From NCBI RefSeq assembly GCF_021602585.1, contig NZ_BQIP01000036.1:1-37362 (forward strand): a DNA stretch of 37,362 nt. The letters run 5' to 3'. The stretch is from Pseudomonas faucium (GTDB lineage: Bacteria > Pseudomonadota > Gammaproteobacteria > Pseudomonadales > Pseudomonadaceae). Below the pieces are notes generated by a model, which searched no databases, had not been told where the DNA came from, and was given only the letters and a program-made list of their open reading frames with translations. Shown piece after piece: positions 1 through 8,440 of the stretch (within the stretch, counting starts at the first letter, position 1; every line of letters begins with the position of its first letter). The translations under genes were made by a program, and so were the position numbers.

Positions 1-2
1 GG

Positions 3-83
3 GTGATATCGGCGGGGCATGATACCGCGACGAACATCAACGGCATGCCCAATGATCATTCGTTGAAGGTGGACACGGTGTGA
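3..83 (+). CDS. C-terminal end of an unrecognised protein (5' truncated by the window)
   Basis: A plus-strand frame is open from the window edge to a TGA at 81-83 and would encode a polar C-terminus ending in NDHSLKVDTV. It ends five bases before the convergent DUF454 gene, which is normal gene spacing here. Only about 26 residues are visible and I do not recognise the family, so no function is proposed. It could also be chance open frame in GC-rich DNA. Confidence 0.4.
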   Translation: MISAGHDTATNINGMPNDHSLKVDTV

Positions 84-88
84 GCTGA

Positions 89-454
89 TCAGCCAGGCCT
101 GCGCAAGGTCTTCTGCCTGAGGATGTACAGGCTCACCAGCACCGCGCTGGTGAGCATGAAGGCTCGCGCCCAGAACAGCGGTACCAGGTAGCACGACAGG
201 CCGATGCTCGCCCACATCAGGCCGATGGCGTAGACCTTGCCCTTGAGCGGGATACCTTCGCCACTGAGGTAGTCACCAATCCACGGCCCGAGCTTCGGGT
301 GATTGACCAGCCAATGGTGAAAGCGTGGCGAGCTGCGGGCGAAGCAGGCGGCCGCCAGTAGCAGGAAAGGGGTGGTGGGCAACACCGGCAGGAAGATCCC
401 CAACACCCCCAGCGCGACGCTGAGCCAGCCGATGGCCAGCAACAGGTAGCGCAC
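89..454 (-). CDS. YbaN-family inner-membrane protein (DUF454)
   Basis: A 121-residue protein of the DUF454/YbaN family, function unknown. The N-terminus is a hydrophobic helix followed by the family hallmark GIFLPVLPTTPFLLLAAACFA (residues about 19-39), then a polar stretch with FHHWLVNHPKLGPWI, and two further hydrophobic helices (about 75-110), so it should be a small inner-membrane protein. The start is a GTG (452-454). No ATG lies near the N-terminus, and the hydrophobic first helix is complete from this codon. It starts seven bases after the stop of the upstream UPF0149 gene, so the two are probably one transcript. The family assignment is firm; the role is not known. Confidence 0.85.
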   Translation of the reverse strand: MRYLLLAIGWLSVALGVLGIFLPVLPTTPFLLLAAACFARSSPRFHHWLVNHPKLGPWIGDYLSGEGIPLKGKVYAIGLMWASIGLSCYLVPLFWARAFMLTSAVLVSLYILRQKTLRRPG

Positions 455-461
455 GGCGGGC

Positions 462-1049
462 TCAGTGGTGGCGTGGCTTGAGCAGCGCCGGCTTCTCTTC
501 AGGGGCGTGCAGCAGCAGGAACAGTGCGCTCAGCGCCTCCGGAATCTGCACGATCATGTCGTCCTGCAGGTTGGCGTTGCTGGCGATGTCGGCGAACTCT
601 GGCTGTTCGTCGAACAGGCCCGAACCGACCATGATCGGCAGCAGCATCTCGCTGACTTCCTCTTCGGCGTTCTCGAACCAGGCTTCCTCGCGCAGGAACA
701 CGCCTTCCATGAAACCGATGCACCAGCCGCGCAGGTCGGAATCGTCCGGTTCTTCGGTCAGGTCCAGCTCGCAGGGCAGGTCGAATTCTTCGTCGCTGGC
801 GAGCTGTCGGGCGATGTGGCCCTTGAGCGCTACCAGGGTCGCTTCGATTTCGGTGCGCTGGGCATCGCTGGCGTAATGGGGCTCTTCGGCGAACAGCGCG
901 TCGATCCATTCACGCTCGGGGACGTCTTCCGAGCAGATCGACAGCGCGGTCAGGTAGCCGTGGGCGGCGACGTAGTCCAGCGCTTCTTCGTGCAGCTCAT
1001 CGGCGTCGAGGAAGGCTTGCAGGCGGGTCAGTTGCTCGGCGAAGGACAT
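462..1049 (-). CDS. UPF0149 / YgfB-YecA family protein
   Basis: A 195-residue acidic protein of the YgfB/YecA (UPF0149) family. Family features visible are the N-terminal MSFAEQLTRLQAFLDADE helix, LDYVAAHGYLTALSIC (about 24-39), and the central WCIGFMEGVFLREEAWF (about 109-125). The C-terminal Cys/His (SEC-C) zinc motif of longer YecA proteins is absent; it ends in the basic tail LKPRHH. An AAGGTAG ribosome site lies about 8 bases before the ATG. An extended -10 (TGCTAGAAT) is present on the minus strand near 1084-1092. It is divergent from recQ and probably co-transcribed with the DUF454 gene. The molecular role in Pseudomonas is not established for this member. Confidence 0.85.
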   Translation of the reverse strand: MSFAEQLTRLQAFLDADELHEEALDYVAAHGYLTALSICSEDVPEREWIDALFAEEPHYASDAQRTEIEATLVALKGHIARQLASDEEFDLPCELDLTEEPDDSDLRGWCIGFMEGVFLREEAWFENAEEEVSEMLLPIMVGSGLFDEQPEFADIASNANLQDDMIVQIPEALSALFLLLHAPEEKPALLKPRHH

Positions 1050-1155
1050 TACAGGGCTACCTTGGGGAATAAACGATAGTGAATTCTAGCACCTTGCGGC
1101 GACGGCGGTGCAAAGGGAACGTCTGTCACCCGGGCATCCTGCGCCAAGCGGCTCT

Positions 1156-1169
1156 GCGGTATACTCCGC
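1156..1169 (+). promoter_or_regulatory. candidate recQ-leader -10 box inside a GC palindrome
   Basis: TATACT at 1160-1165 is flanked by perfect inverted arms GCGG (1156-1159) and CCGC (1166-1169). It is the best -10 hexamer in the 243-base gap upstream of recQ. No strong -35 is visible 16-18 bases upstream. A start near 1171 would give a leader of about 120 bases. Confidence 0.45.
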
Positions 1170-1212
1170 GATTTTCATGCAGGGGCAGGGTTTCCCGGCC
1201 ATCTGGCAAAAG

Positions 1213-1248
1213 CCGCTTACGCATTTGGCGTGTGCGGAGCGGTTTTTT
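1213..1248 (+). terminator. terminator-like hairpin in the recQ leader
   Basis: A two-part stem, CCGC (1213-1216) with GCGG (1239-1242) and CGCA (1220-1223) with TGCG (1233-1236), with a 9-base loop, is followed directly by six T (1243-1248). It lies between the candidate promoter at 1160 and the recQ start at 1293, so it would either end a short RNA of about 75-80 nt or attenuate recQ. Confidence 0.45.
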
Positions 1249-1292
1249 CGTCCAGCCTGTGTCCAGGATGGTACGGCGATTTGGAGTTGCAC

Positions 1293-3437
1293 ATGCTCGA
1301 ACAGGCTCAGCGCGTTCTCAAGGATATCTTCGGCTACGACAGTTTCCGTGGGCGCCAGGCAGCGATCATCGAATGCGTGGCCAGCGGCGGCGACGCCCTG
1401 GTGCTGATGCCTACCGGTGGCGGTAAGTCGCTGTGCTTCCAGGTGCCGGGGTTGCTGCGCCCGGGGCTGACCGTGGTGGTCTCGCCGCTGATCGCGCTGA
1501 TGGACGACCAGGTCGCCACCCTCGACGAGCTGGGCGTCGCCGCTGCGGCGCTGAACTCGACCCTGAGCGCCGAACAGCAGCGCGACCTGGCCGCACGCCT
1601 GCGCCGTGGCGAGGTGAAGATGCTGTACCTGGCGCCGGAGCGCCTGGTGCAGCCGCGCATGCTGGAGTTCCTGCGCGGGCTGGACATCGCCCTGTTCGCC
1701 ATCGACGAGGCCCACTGCGTGTCGCAATGGGGCCACGACTTCCGCCCTGAATACCTGCAGCTCGGTCAACTGGCCGAGCTGTTCCCGCATGTGCCGCGCA
1801 TCGCCCTGACCGCCACCGCCGACATGCGTACCCGCGAAGAAATCGTCCAGCGCCTGCACCTGCAGGGCGCCGAGCGTTTCCTGTCGAGCTTCGACCGGCC
1901 GAACATCTTCTACCGCATCGTGCCCAAGGAGGCGCCGCGCAAACAGTTGATGGCCTTCCTCGGCGAACGCCGTGGCAACGCCGGCATCGTCTATTGCCTG
2001 TCGCGCAAGAAGGTCGACGAGACCGCAGCCTTCCTTTGCGAGCAGGGTTTCCCGGCGCTGCCGTATCACGCCGGCCTGGCCGCCGAAACGCGGGCCGCCA
2101 ACCAGCACCGCTTCCTCAACGAGGAAGGGCTGATCATGGTCGCCACCATTGCCTTCGGCATGGGCATCGACAAGCCCAACGTGCGCTTCGTCGCCCACCT
2201 CGACCTGCCCAAGTCGCTGGAAGCCTATTACCAGGAAACCGGCCGCGCCGGCCGTGACGGCCTGCCGTCCGACGCCTGGATGGCCTACGGCCTGCAGGAC
2301 ATGGTGATGCTCAAGCAGATGTTGCAGAACTCCGAGGGCGACGAGCGCCACAAGCGCGTCGAGCAGCACAAGCTCGATGCCATGCTGGCACTGTGCGAAG
2401 AGACGCGTTGCCGGCGCCAGTCGCTGCTGGCCTATTTCGACGAAGTGCTCGAGCAACCCTGCGGGCATTGCGACAACTGCATCGACCAGGTCCAGACCTG
2501 GGACGCCACCGAGCCTGCGCGCCAGGCCCTGTCGGCGGTGTTCCGCACTGGCCAGCGCTATGGCGTGGGCCACCTGGTCGATGTGCTGCTGGGCAAGGAC
2601 ACCGAAAAGGTGCGCAACTTCGGCCACGAGAAACTTTCGGTATTCGGCGTGGGCAAGTCGCTGGCCGAGGCCGAATGGCGTTCGCTGTTCCGCCAGCTGG
2701 TGGCGCGCGGCCTGGTGGACATCGACCTGGAAGGCTACGGCGGCCTGCGCCTGGCCGACAGCTGCCGGCCGCTGCTGCGTGGCGAGGTGGCCCTGCAACT
2801 GCGTCGCGACCTCAAGCCGCAGACCGTGGCCAAGACCTCTTCCAGCGGCGGCAGCCCAGCCAGCCAGCTGGTGCGCGCCGAGGAGCGCGAACTGTGGGAA
2901 GCCCTGCGCACCTTGCGCCGCAAGCTGGCCGAGGAGCACAGCGTGCCGCCCTACGTCATCTTCCCCGACTCCACCTTGCTGGAGATGCTGCGCAGCCAGC
3001 CGACCAGCCTCAGCGATATGGCCCAGGTCAGTGGTGTGGGTGCGCGCAAGCTGGAGCGCTACGGCCAGGCCTTCCTCGAAGTGCTCAATGGCGCCGGTGG
3101 CACCGAGGAGGCGCCGAAAGTGGTGCTCGACCTGCGCCACGAACTGGTCAGCCTGGCCCGTGCCGGCATGACCCCGGCGCAGATCGCCGGCCAGCTCAAC
3201 TGCAGCGAGAAGAACGTCTACAGCCTGCTGGCCGAAGCCATCGGCCGCCAGGAGCTGAGCCTGGACCAGGCACTGGACCTGCCGGAAGACCTGATGATGG
3301 AGGTGCAGGACGCCTTCCTCGACGGCGAAGGGGAGCTGCCGCCGGTATCGGCGATTGCCCCGTTGTTCGGCGCGCGGGTTCCAGAAGGCGTGCTGTACTG
3401 CATTCGCGCAGCATTGGCAGCGGAGTTCGAGCTGTAA
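1293..3437 (+). CDS. recQ: ATP-dependent DNA helicase RecQ
   Basis: RecQ unwinds DNA 3' to 5' in recombination and stalled-fork repair. The 714-residue protein has Walker A TGGGKS (41-46), the DEAH box (138-141) followed by the RecQ-specific aromatic-rich loop [12 protein letters not shown], helicase motif [12 protein letters not shown], the four-cysteine zinc module (about 368-396, ending CGHCDNC), the RQC winged helix, and an HRDC domain (about 525-600). About 100 residues follow HRDC and include a helix-turn-helix-like stretch ([20 protein letters not shown]); the tail ends in EFEL. The ATG at 1293 is chosen because GGAG lies 6 bases upstream and the protein then begins at the canonical [15 protein letters not shown]; an upstream in-frame GTG at 1230 would add 21 unrelated residues across the leader hairpin. 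Identification is certain. Confidence 0.97.
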   Translation: MLEQAQRVLKDIFGYDSFRGRQAAIIECVASGGDALVLMPTGGGKSLCFQVPGLLRPGLTVVVSPLIALMDDQVATLDELGVAAAALNSTLSAEQQRDLAARLRRGEVKMLYLAPERLVQPRMLEFLRGLDIALFAIDEAHCVSQWGHDFRPEYLQLGQLAELFPHVPRIALTATADMRTREEIVQRLHLQGAERFLSSFDRPNIFYRIVPKEAPRKQLMAFLGERRGNAGIVYCLSRKKVDETAAFLCEQGFPALPYHAGLAAETRAANQHRFLNEEGLIMVATIAFGMGIDKPNVRFVAHLDLPKSLEAYYQETGRAGRDGLPSDAWMAYGLQDMVMLKQMLQNSEGDERHKRVEQHKLDAMLALCEETRCRRQSLLAYFDEVLEQPCGHCDNCIDQVQTWDATEPARQALSAVFRTGQRYGVGHLVDVLLGKDTEKVRNFGHEKLSVFGVGKSLAEAEWRSLFRQLVARGLVDIDLEGYGGLRLADSCRPLLRGEVALQLRRDLKPQTVAKTSSSGGSPASQLVRAEERELWEALRTLRRKLAEEHSVPPYVIFPDSTLLEMLRSQPTSLSDMAQVSGVGARKLERYGQAFLEVLNGAGGTEEAPKVVLDLRHELVSLARAGMTPAQIAGQLNCSEKNVYSLLAEAIGRQELSLDQALDLPEDLMMEVQDAFLDGEGELPPVSAIAPLFGARVPEGVLYCIRAALAAEFEL

Positions 3438-3536
3438 TTGAAGACATTTCGGACATCTGCTGACCTTTGTCATCCTTTTTGACGAATAGGGATCGTTTGC
3501 GCGGCGGGCAGCCTTGCTTGATGCCACGGGACATGG

Positions 3537-3556
3537 TTAGCTGACTAATAATTAGT
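3537..3556. promoter_or_regulatory. overlapping palindromes, candidate operator of the MarR regulator
   Basis: TTAGCTGACTAA (3537-3548) has the TTAG-N4-CTAA arms of SlyA/MarR-type operators. It overlaps a second perfect palindrome, ACTAATAATTAGT (3544-3556, central A). Both sit 20-40 bases before the start at 3576, where an autorepressor would block transcription. The site is seen directly; its use is inferred. Confidence 0.5.
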
Positions 3557-3575
3557 TCTAGTTCATGAGTTGCTT

Positions 3576-4013
3576 ATGCCCCTGACCGACAACCAACACC
3601 GCTTCGGCATGCAGCTGGCCCAGATGTCCCGGGGCTGGCGCGCCGAGCTGGACCGCCGCCTGGCCGGGCTCAACCTGTCCCAGGCGCGCTGGCTGGTGTT
3701 GTTGCATCTTGCCCGTTTCGAAGAGGCGCCGACCCAGCGTGAGCTGGCCCAGAGCGTCGGCGTCGAAGGCCCGACCCTGGCGCGCCTGCTCGACAGCCTG
3801 GAGAACCAGGGCCTGGTACGCCGCCAGGCGGTGATGGAAGACCGCCGGGCCAAGAAGATCCTCCTGTGCCCGCCGGCCAAGCCGTTGATCGAGCAGATCG
3901 AGACCATCGCCAACGCCTTGCGCCTGGAACTGTTTACCGGGGTGGATGAGGCGGACCTCGAAGTGTGCATGCGCGTGCATGCGAAGATTCTGGCCAACCT
4001 GGAAAAATCCTGA
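3576..4013 (+). CDS. MarR/SlyA-family transcriptional regulator
   Basis: A 145-residue winged-helix dimeric regulator. The MarR core is clear: the recognition region TQRELAQSVGVEGPTLARLLDSL (about 53-75) and the wing with the conserved DRRAKKILL motif (89-97), flanked by N- and C-terminal dimerisation helices. Members usually sense small phenolic or oxidising ligands and repress a neighbouring gene and themselves; the ligand here is unknown. ATG 3576 is preferred over a TTG two codons upstream. An out-of-frame ATG at 3565 reads only six codons and ends across the start. Two overlapping palindromes lie just upstream. It is convergent with plpD, separated by a REP element. The same recQ-marR-plpD order is familiar from other pseudomonads (from memory). 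Confidence 0.92.
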   Translation: MPLTDNQHRFGMQLAQMSRGWRAELDRRLAGLNLSQARWLVLLHLARFEEAPTQRELAQSVGVEGPTLARLLDSLENQGLVRRQAVMEDRRAKKILLCPPAKPLIEQIETIANALRLELFTGVDEADLEVCMRVHAKILANLEKS

Positions 4014-4048
4014 GTTACCGAGGGCGCCCACAAGGTTTGCAGCAAAAC

Positions 4049-4076
4049 CCTGTGGGAGCCGGCTTGCCGGCGATTG
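4049..4076 (+). repeat. single REP element
   Basis: One copy of the P. putida-type REP (GTGGGAGCCGGCTTGCCGGC core with an internal GCCGGC-TTGCCGGC palindrome) in the 67-base gap between the convergent marR-type gene and plpD. Confidence 0.85.
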
Positions 4077-4080
4077 CCGC

Positions 4081-6267
4081 CTAGAAGGTATGCCCCAGGT
4101 TCAGGTACACCGCCTGCTCATGCGCACTGTTGGCGCCATAACTCAGGTTCAGCGGCCCCAACGGCGTCTCCAGCCCCAGGAAGACGCTGGCCGCATTGAT
4201 ATACCCACTGTCGAACTCATTGTCGTTGTTCCACGCCCGCCCGCGCTCCAGCGACCCGCCGATGTACAGCGGGAAGTCCAGCGGCAGGTAGGCCCGTGGC
4301 GTCAGGCGCCGGTAATAGACCATGCGCAGCAGGCTCACGTTCTGCCCTGACACCGAGTCCTGCCTGAACCCCGACAGCTCCCGCGCGCCGCCAATCACGA
4401 AGCTCGAAGTGACCACTTCGGTGGCATCCAGCGTGCGCCCGTAGCGCCCGCCCAGCACCCAGGTGTTCGGCCCGTAGCTGAACGCCTTGTCCAGGTTGAG
4501 CAGCCACTGGCGGTAGTTGTCGTCGGAGTCCAGCGACTTGTCGTACTTGCGCAAGGTCAGGCCGATGTCTTCGCCGCTGTGCGGGAAGTACACGTTGTCG
4601 AGGGTGTCGAACGAATACTTGAGCTCGTAGAAGCCCTCGTTGAAGCTGACTTTCGGCAGGTCCTGGTCGCCGATGCGCACCTCGGCTTCCCCCCAGGCCT
4701 TGCCCGCGCCCAGGCGCACTTCGCCGTAGGTGCCGATCTGCCGGCCCAGGTTGAGGCCAAAGCCATAGCGCTCCAGCCGGTATTCGGCGACCGGGTCGTT
4801 GTCCAGGGTCGCTTCGATGTTCTGCGAGCTGAAGTCCAGGTAGGGCGCGATGAAATAGCGCGAGCCCACGTCCAGCGGCTGGTAGAACTCGCTGTACAGC
4901 TCCTGCTGGTCACCGATCTGCGCGCGCGTGAGCCACTCGGCGCCGAGCCGGTTGATGCCGTTTACGCGGTAGCTGGCGCCGAGGTTGAAGGCGCTGTCGC
5001 CGCGCAGGTCATCCGACAGGTTCAGGCCCAGGCGCAGGTAGTCGGTGCCGCCACGCTTGCCGCGGGCGTTGATCACCAGGGTGTTGTCCTCGCCCTTGTG
5101 CACCACGCGGTACTGCACCCGGTCGAAGTAGTCCAGGCCATACAGGGTGCCCATGTCGGTCTGCAGGCGGTCGAGCTCCAGCGGCTCGCCGATCGGCTGG
5201 CGAATGTAGTAGCGGATCACATCGTCGCTGACCTTGGAGTCGTTCTCCACCCGGATCGCGGTAATCACCGGGGTGCGCTGGCGCGGTGAGCGGGCCACCG
5301 CCAGCTCGGCATCGCCCTCGGGTTGGTGCAGCCCGGCCAGGCGCGGCTCGAGCAGGCGCGCTGCGCGGTAGCCGGCGTCGATCATGTCCTGGGCGCGGCC
5401 GAAATCGGTGACGCCAAAGGCCGCCAGCTGCGGTTGGATCAGGATATCGTCGCGGTGCAGGCTGGCCAGTTGTTCCTCGGAGTTGCGCCGGGTCATCAGG
5501 GTGATCGACTGGTTGAGCACATCGACCACCGTGGCCAGTTGCTTGCGATCGCGCAGCGGGGTGCCGATATCGACCACGATGGCCAGGTCGACGCCCATCT
5601 CGCGGGCCACGTCCACCGGGATGTTGTCGACCATGCCGCCGTCCACCAGCAGCCGGCCGTCCAGCTCGACCGGCGCGAACACCGCGGGGATCGACATGCT
5701 GGCGCGGATCACCTGGGGCAGGTGGCCGCGGCTGAACACCACCTTTTCGCCACTGGCGATGTCGGTGGCCACGGCGCGAAAGGGGATCGGCAGCTTGTCG
5801 AAGTCGCGGGTGTCGGCGGTGTGGGCCAGCTTGCTTTCCAGCAGCAGCGCCAGGTTCTGGCCCTGGATCACGCCCAGCGGCAGGCCCAGGCTGCCGTCAT
5901 CGCGAAAGCTCAGCTTCTGCTTGACCAGAAAGTCGCGATCATCCTGCTTGCGCCGGAACGGCACATCCTTGCGTGGCGGGGCGTCGGACAGCGCCTGTTG
6001 CCAGTCCAGGGTGGTGGCGAGCTTCTCCAGCTCTTCGACGCTGTAGCCGGAGGCATACAGCCCGCCAACCACCGCACCCATGCTGGTGCCGGCGATGGCG
6101 TCGATGCGCACGCCCTGTTCTTCCAGGGCCTTGAGCACACCAATATGGGCCAGGCCCCGCGCCGCGCCGCCGGAGAGCACCAGCCCGACCTTGGGGCGGG
6201 CCGGCTCGGTGGCGAGCGCGGTCATGGAGGTGAGCGTCAGCAAAAGGCAGAACAGCAGGCGGTGCAT
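4081..6267 (-). CDS. plpD: PlpD-type patatin-like phospholipase autotransporter (type Vd secretion)
   Basis: A 728-residue protein that carries its own outer-membrane pore. After a signal peptide (MHRLLFCLLLTLTSMTALA) comes a patatin lipase domain (about 25-310) with the oxyanion-hole GGAARG (33-38), nucleophile elbow GTSMG (60-64, Ser62) and the catalytic Asp209 of the DGG motif. A POTRA-like segment follows (about 330-410), then a 16-stranded BamA-like barrel ending in NLGHTF with the terminal Phe that barrel proteins need. In P. aeruginosa PlpD, also 728 residues, the lipase is released as a phospholipase A. ATG 6267 is chosen because it gives a proper signal peptide and that length; an upstream TTG at 6291 would add eight residues. 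Its promoter region is shared with the divergent Rdx gene. Confidence 0.93.
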   Translation of the reverse strand: MHRLLFCLLLTLTSMTALATEPARPKVGLVLSGGAARGLAHIGVLKALEEQGVRIDAIAGTSMGAVVGGLYASGYSVEELEKLATTLDWQQALSDAPPRKDVPFRRKQDDRDFLVKQKLSFRDDGSLGLPLGVIQGQNLALLLESKLAHTADTRDFDKLPIPFRAVATDIASGEKVVFSRGHLPQVIRASMSIPAVFAPVELDGRLLVDGGMVDNIPVDVAREMGVDLAIVVDIGTPLRDRKQLATVVDVLNQSITLMTRRNSEEQLASLHRDDILIQPQLAAFGVTDFGRAQDMIDAGYRAARLLEPRLAGLHQPEGDAELAVARSPRQRTPVITAIRVENDSKVSDDVIRYYIRQPIGEPLELDRLQTDMGTLYGLDYFDRVQYRVVHKGEDNTLVINARGKRGGTDYLRLGLNLSDDLRGDSAFNLGASYRVNGINRLGAEWLTRAQIGDQQELYSEFYQPLDVGSRYFIAPYLDFSSQNIEATLDNDPVAEYRLERYGFGLNLGRQIGTYGEVRLGAGKAWGEAEVRIGDQDLPKVSFNEGFYELKYSFDTLDNVYFPHSGEDIGLTLRKYDKSLDSDDNYRQWLLNLDKAFSYGPNTWVLGGRYGRTLDATEVVTSSFVIGGARELSGFRQDSVSGQNVSLLRMVYYRRLTPRAYLPLDFPLYIGGSLERGRAWNNDNEFDSGYINAASVFLGLETPLGPLNLSYGANSAHEQAVYLNLGHTF

Positions 6268-6294
6268 CGTGAGTCTCAAACCCTGGGCCAAAGA

Positions 6295-6310
6295 CCGCTA
6301 GTATAAGCGG
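6295..6310. promoter_or_regulatory. shared -10 palindrome between plpD and the Rdx gene
   Basis: Read on the minus strand this is CCGCT-TATACT-AGCGG: a perfect -10 hexamer enclosed by 5-base inverted arms. On the plus strand the same bases give TAGTAT (6299-6304). Starts near 6293 (minus) and 6311 (plus) would give leaders of about 25 bases for both divergent genes. No good -35 hexamer is visible on either strand. Confidence 0.45.
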
Positions 6311-6334
6311 CCCCATACCTCAGGAGACTTGGCC

Positions 6335-6616
6335 ATGGCCGATAGCAAGCCAGAAATTGTCATCACCTATTGCACCCAGTGCCAGTGGCTGCTGCGCGCG
6401 GCCTGGCTGGCCCAGGAACTGCTGAGCAGCTTTGCCGACGACCTTGGCCGGGTGGCCCTGGAGCCTGGCACCGGCGGAGTGTTTCGCATCACCTGCCAAG
6501 GCGTGCAGATCTGGGAGCGCAAGGCCGACGGCGGCTTCCCCGAGGCCAAGGTGCTCAAGCAGCGGGTGCGTGACCAGATCGACCCGCAGCGCGACCTGGG
6601 CCACAACGACCGCTGA
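6335..6616 (+). CDS. SelT/SelW/SelH (Rdx) family selenoprotein-like redox protein
   Basis: A 93-residue thioredoxin-like protein of the Rdx family (SelW/SelT/SelH). The N-terminal strand IVITYCTQCQW carries the family redox motif CTQC (residues 10-13), with cysteine where animal homologues have selenocysteine. The second hallmark, EPGTGGVFRITCQGVQIWERKADGGFPEAKVLKQRVRD, is intact. The family is thought to act in thiol redox chemistry; the substrate is unknown. ATG 6335 is preceded by AGGAG at a good distance; an in-frame TTG two codons earlier overlaps that spacing. It is divergent from plpD. Confidence 0.9.
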   Translation: MADSKPEIVITYCTQCQWLLRAAWLAQELLSSFADDLGRVALEPGTGGVFRITCQGVQIWERKADGGFPEAKVLKQRVRDQIDPQRDLGHNDR

Positions 6617-7507
6617 TCAGGCGCCTTCGGCCAGGGCCCGCGGTTTGCTCGGCGGCTCGGCCGCCAGGCGGCTGGACAGCACGATGGCGAAGATGATCAA
6701 AGCCCCACCCGCCAGCATGCGCAGGGTGGGCGTTTCGGCGAACACCACCCAGGCCACGGCGATGCCGTAGACCGGCTCCATGCCGAACACCACGGCGGCG
6801 GTGCGCGCCTTGATCACGGCCAGGCTGGCGACGAACAGGCTGTGGGCGACCCCGGTGCAGAAGATGCCGAGCAGGCCGATCCACAGCCAGTCCATGGGCG
6901 CCACCGCCGCCAGGCCCGGCGCGGCCACCGGCAGCAGGCACAGGCCGACCACCAGGTTTTGCCACAGCGCCGCCTGCACCGCGGGCAGGCGGCCGGAGCC
7001 GGCGCGGTTGGTCAGCGACAGCAGCGAGAACAGCAAGCCCGAGAGCAGGGCCCAGAGCAGGCCGCCGGTGGCCTGGCTGGCCAGGTCGAAGGAGGGCGTC
7101 ACCAGCACCAGGCCGATGCTCACCAGCAGTACCAGCAAGGCTTCGTTGCGGCGGATGCGTTCGCGAAACAGCACGCCTTCGAGAATCACGGTGAACGCCG
7201 GGAAGCTGGCGAAGCCGAGGGTGGCGATGGCCACGCCGGCGACCTTGACGGCGATGAAGAAGCTGACCCAGTGGCCGGCCAGCAATACCCCGCCCAGCAA
7301 CAGGCGGCGCATGTCGCGCCCGCTCAGGCGCTGCCAGCCGGGGCCGGTGAGGCTGGCGAACAGGGCCAGGGCAAGCACGGCGAAGGCGGCGCGGCCGAAG
7401 ACGATGATGGCCGGGCTGGCGCTGGCGGCAAGCTTGCCGAACACGCCGGTCAGGCCGAAGAACAGTGCGCCGATGTGCAGGGCCCCGAGGGCGGTGCGGT
7501 GGTTCAT
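6617..7507 (-). CDS. EamA/DMT-family drug/metabolite exporter
   Basis: A 296-residue inner-membrane protein with ten predicted hydrophobic helices arranged as two EamA repeats. Repeat hallmarks are visible: FFGLTGVFGKLAASASP in the first helix and LWIGLLGIFCTGVAHSLF and GMEPVYGIAVAWVVFAETP in the second repeat. Such proteins usually export amino acids or metabolites; the substrate cannot be told. The ATG at 7507 is chosen because the track of hydrophobic helices starts there; the upstream in-frame extension runs into the REP pair. The gene stops directly against the Rdx stop (convergent). The AraC gene upstream on the same strand is a plausible regulator. Confidence 0.88.
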   Translation of the reverse strand: MNHRTALGALHIGALFFGLTGVFGKLAASASPAIIVFGRAAFAVLALALFASLTGPGWQRLSGRDMRRLLLGGVLLAGHWVSFFIAVKVAGVAIATLGFASFPAFTVILEGVLFRERIRRNEALLVLLVSIGLVLVTPSFDLASQATGGLLWALLSGLLFSLLSLTNRAGSGRLPAVQAALWQNLVVGLCLLPVAAPGLAAVAPMDWLWIGLLGIFCTGVAHSLFVASLAVIKARTAAVVFGMEPVYGIAVAWVVFAETPTLRMLAGGALIIFAIVLSSRLAAEPPSKPRALAEGA

Positions 7508-7539
7508 GGTGGTCCTTGCGATCTTCGTTGGAGTTGCGG

Positions 7540-7619
7540 GCCCTATCGCCGGCAAGCCGGCTCCCACAGATGCTTAGCAGACTGTACCTGTGGGAGCCGG
7601 CTTGCCGGCGACAGGGCCG
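7540..7619. repeat. inverted REP pair (REPIN-like)
   Basis: Two REP copies face each other: arms 7540-7570 and 7589-7619, 31 bases each with one mismatch and an 18-base spacer. They lie between the AraC gene and the EamA gene of the same strand, and could fold into a long hairpin in a joint transcript. Confidence 0.85.
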
Positions 7620-7666
7620 GTACAGGCACAGTGTAAAAGCTCAGGCAAACAACATCTGTCGCCAAC

Positions 7667-8440
7667 CTAGCGCCCGTTATCGCCAGACTCTCGCCGCAAC
7701 GCCAGCGGCGTGCAGCCGAACGCGCGCAGCATCGCCGCTGAAAATGCGCTCTGCGAGCCGTACCCCACCTGCGCGGCGATCTCGCCCAGTGGCAGAGCCG
7801 TGCGGATGACCAGCTCCCGCGCCTTGAGCAGCCGCCGCTGGCGAATGTAGTCCATCGGCGTCACCCCGCATTCGGCGCTGAAGCGCGCATGCAGCCGGGC
7901 GGTGGACAGCCCGGCGATGCGCGCAAGGTCAGCGACCTGCAGTGGGTACGCCGCCTGCTGCTCGATAAAACGGTCGAACGCGGCATAGGGCAGGCGCTGG
8001 CTGGGCGTGACAATGGCCGAAGCCGTGGGGCTGAGGCTGGCCAGCAGCAGCACCGCGCCTTGCCGGGCAATCAAGGGGTCGTCGACCGGGCTGTTGGCCA
8101 GCCAATCCACCAGTTGCTGCTGGCGGTTGTCCAGGCCCAGGGCCGCAGGGCGGTCGAGCAGGCGCCGGCTGGCATCGGCGTGCTCACCCAGTTGCTCGAG
8201 CAGCCAATGCTCGCCCGGCACATCGAGCACCAGGCAGTGGCTGCCGGTTTCGCTGCCGCAGCTGTGATGGGTGCCGGCGGGCACCACCATCAGGCGCTGG
8301 CGGTCGAGCCGCGCCTCATGGCCCTGCACTTCGAAGTCCAGGCGGCCACCCAGGCCGAACACCAGTTGCGGGTGTTCATGGCTGTGGGCGATCAGGTCGT
8401 GGCGGTAGTGGCGCAGGGAAAGTATCGGGCCGGCGGTCAT
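7667..8440 (-). CDS. AraC-family transcriptional regulator with cupin sensor domain
   Basis: A 257-residue activator. The N-terminus (about 10-90) has cupin-like sensor features (HSHEHPQLVFGLGGRLDFEVQG, VVPAGTHHSC). The C-terminal AraC DNA-binding domain has both helix-turn-helices: LQVADLARIAGLSTARLHARF and LPLGEIAAQVGYGSQSAFSAAML, ending with the usual GCTPLALR. The ATG at 8440 has GAGGA seven to ten bases upstream. It precedes the EamA exporter on the same strand, with a REP pair between, a common regulator-exporter arrangement. The effector is unknown. Confidence 0.88.
   Translation of the reverse strand: MTAGPILSLRHYRHDLIAHSHEHPQLVFGLGGRLDFEVQGHEARLDRQRLMVVPAGTHHSCGSETGSHCLVLDVPGEHWLLEQLGEHADASRRLLDRPAALGLDNRQQQLVDWLANSPVDDPLIARQGAVLLLASLSPTASAIVTPSQRLPYAAFDRFIEQQAAYPLQVADLARIAGLSTARLHARFSAECGVTPMDYIRQRRLLKARELVIRTALPLGEIAAQVGYGSQSAFSAAMLRAFGCTPLALRRESGDNGR

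Noticed and set aside
1086-3527. An 813-codon open frame antisense to recQ
   Set aside because: Same codon-bias shadow; recQ is intact on the other strand with all motifs.
3565-3585. Six-codon ORF (MSCLCP) overlapping the MarR start
   Set aside because: No ribosome site and no conserved feature; probably chance.
7540-7619. CRISPR-like repeat spacing
   Set aside because: The repeats are inverted REP pairs, scattered singly over 25 kb and not a direct-repeat array.
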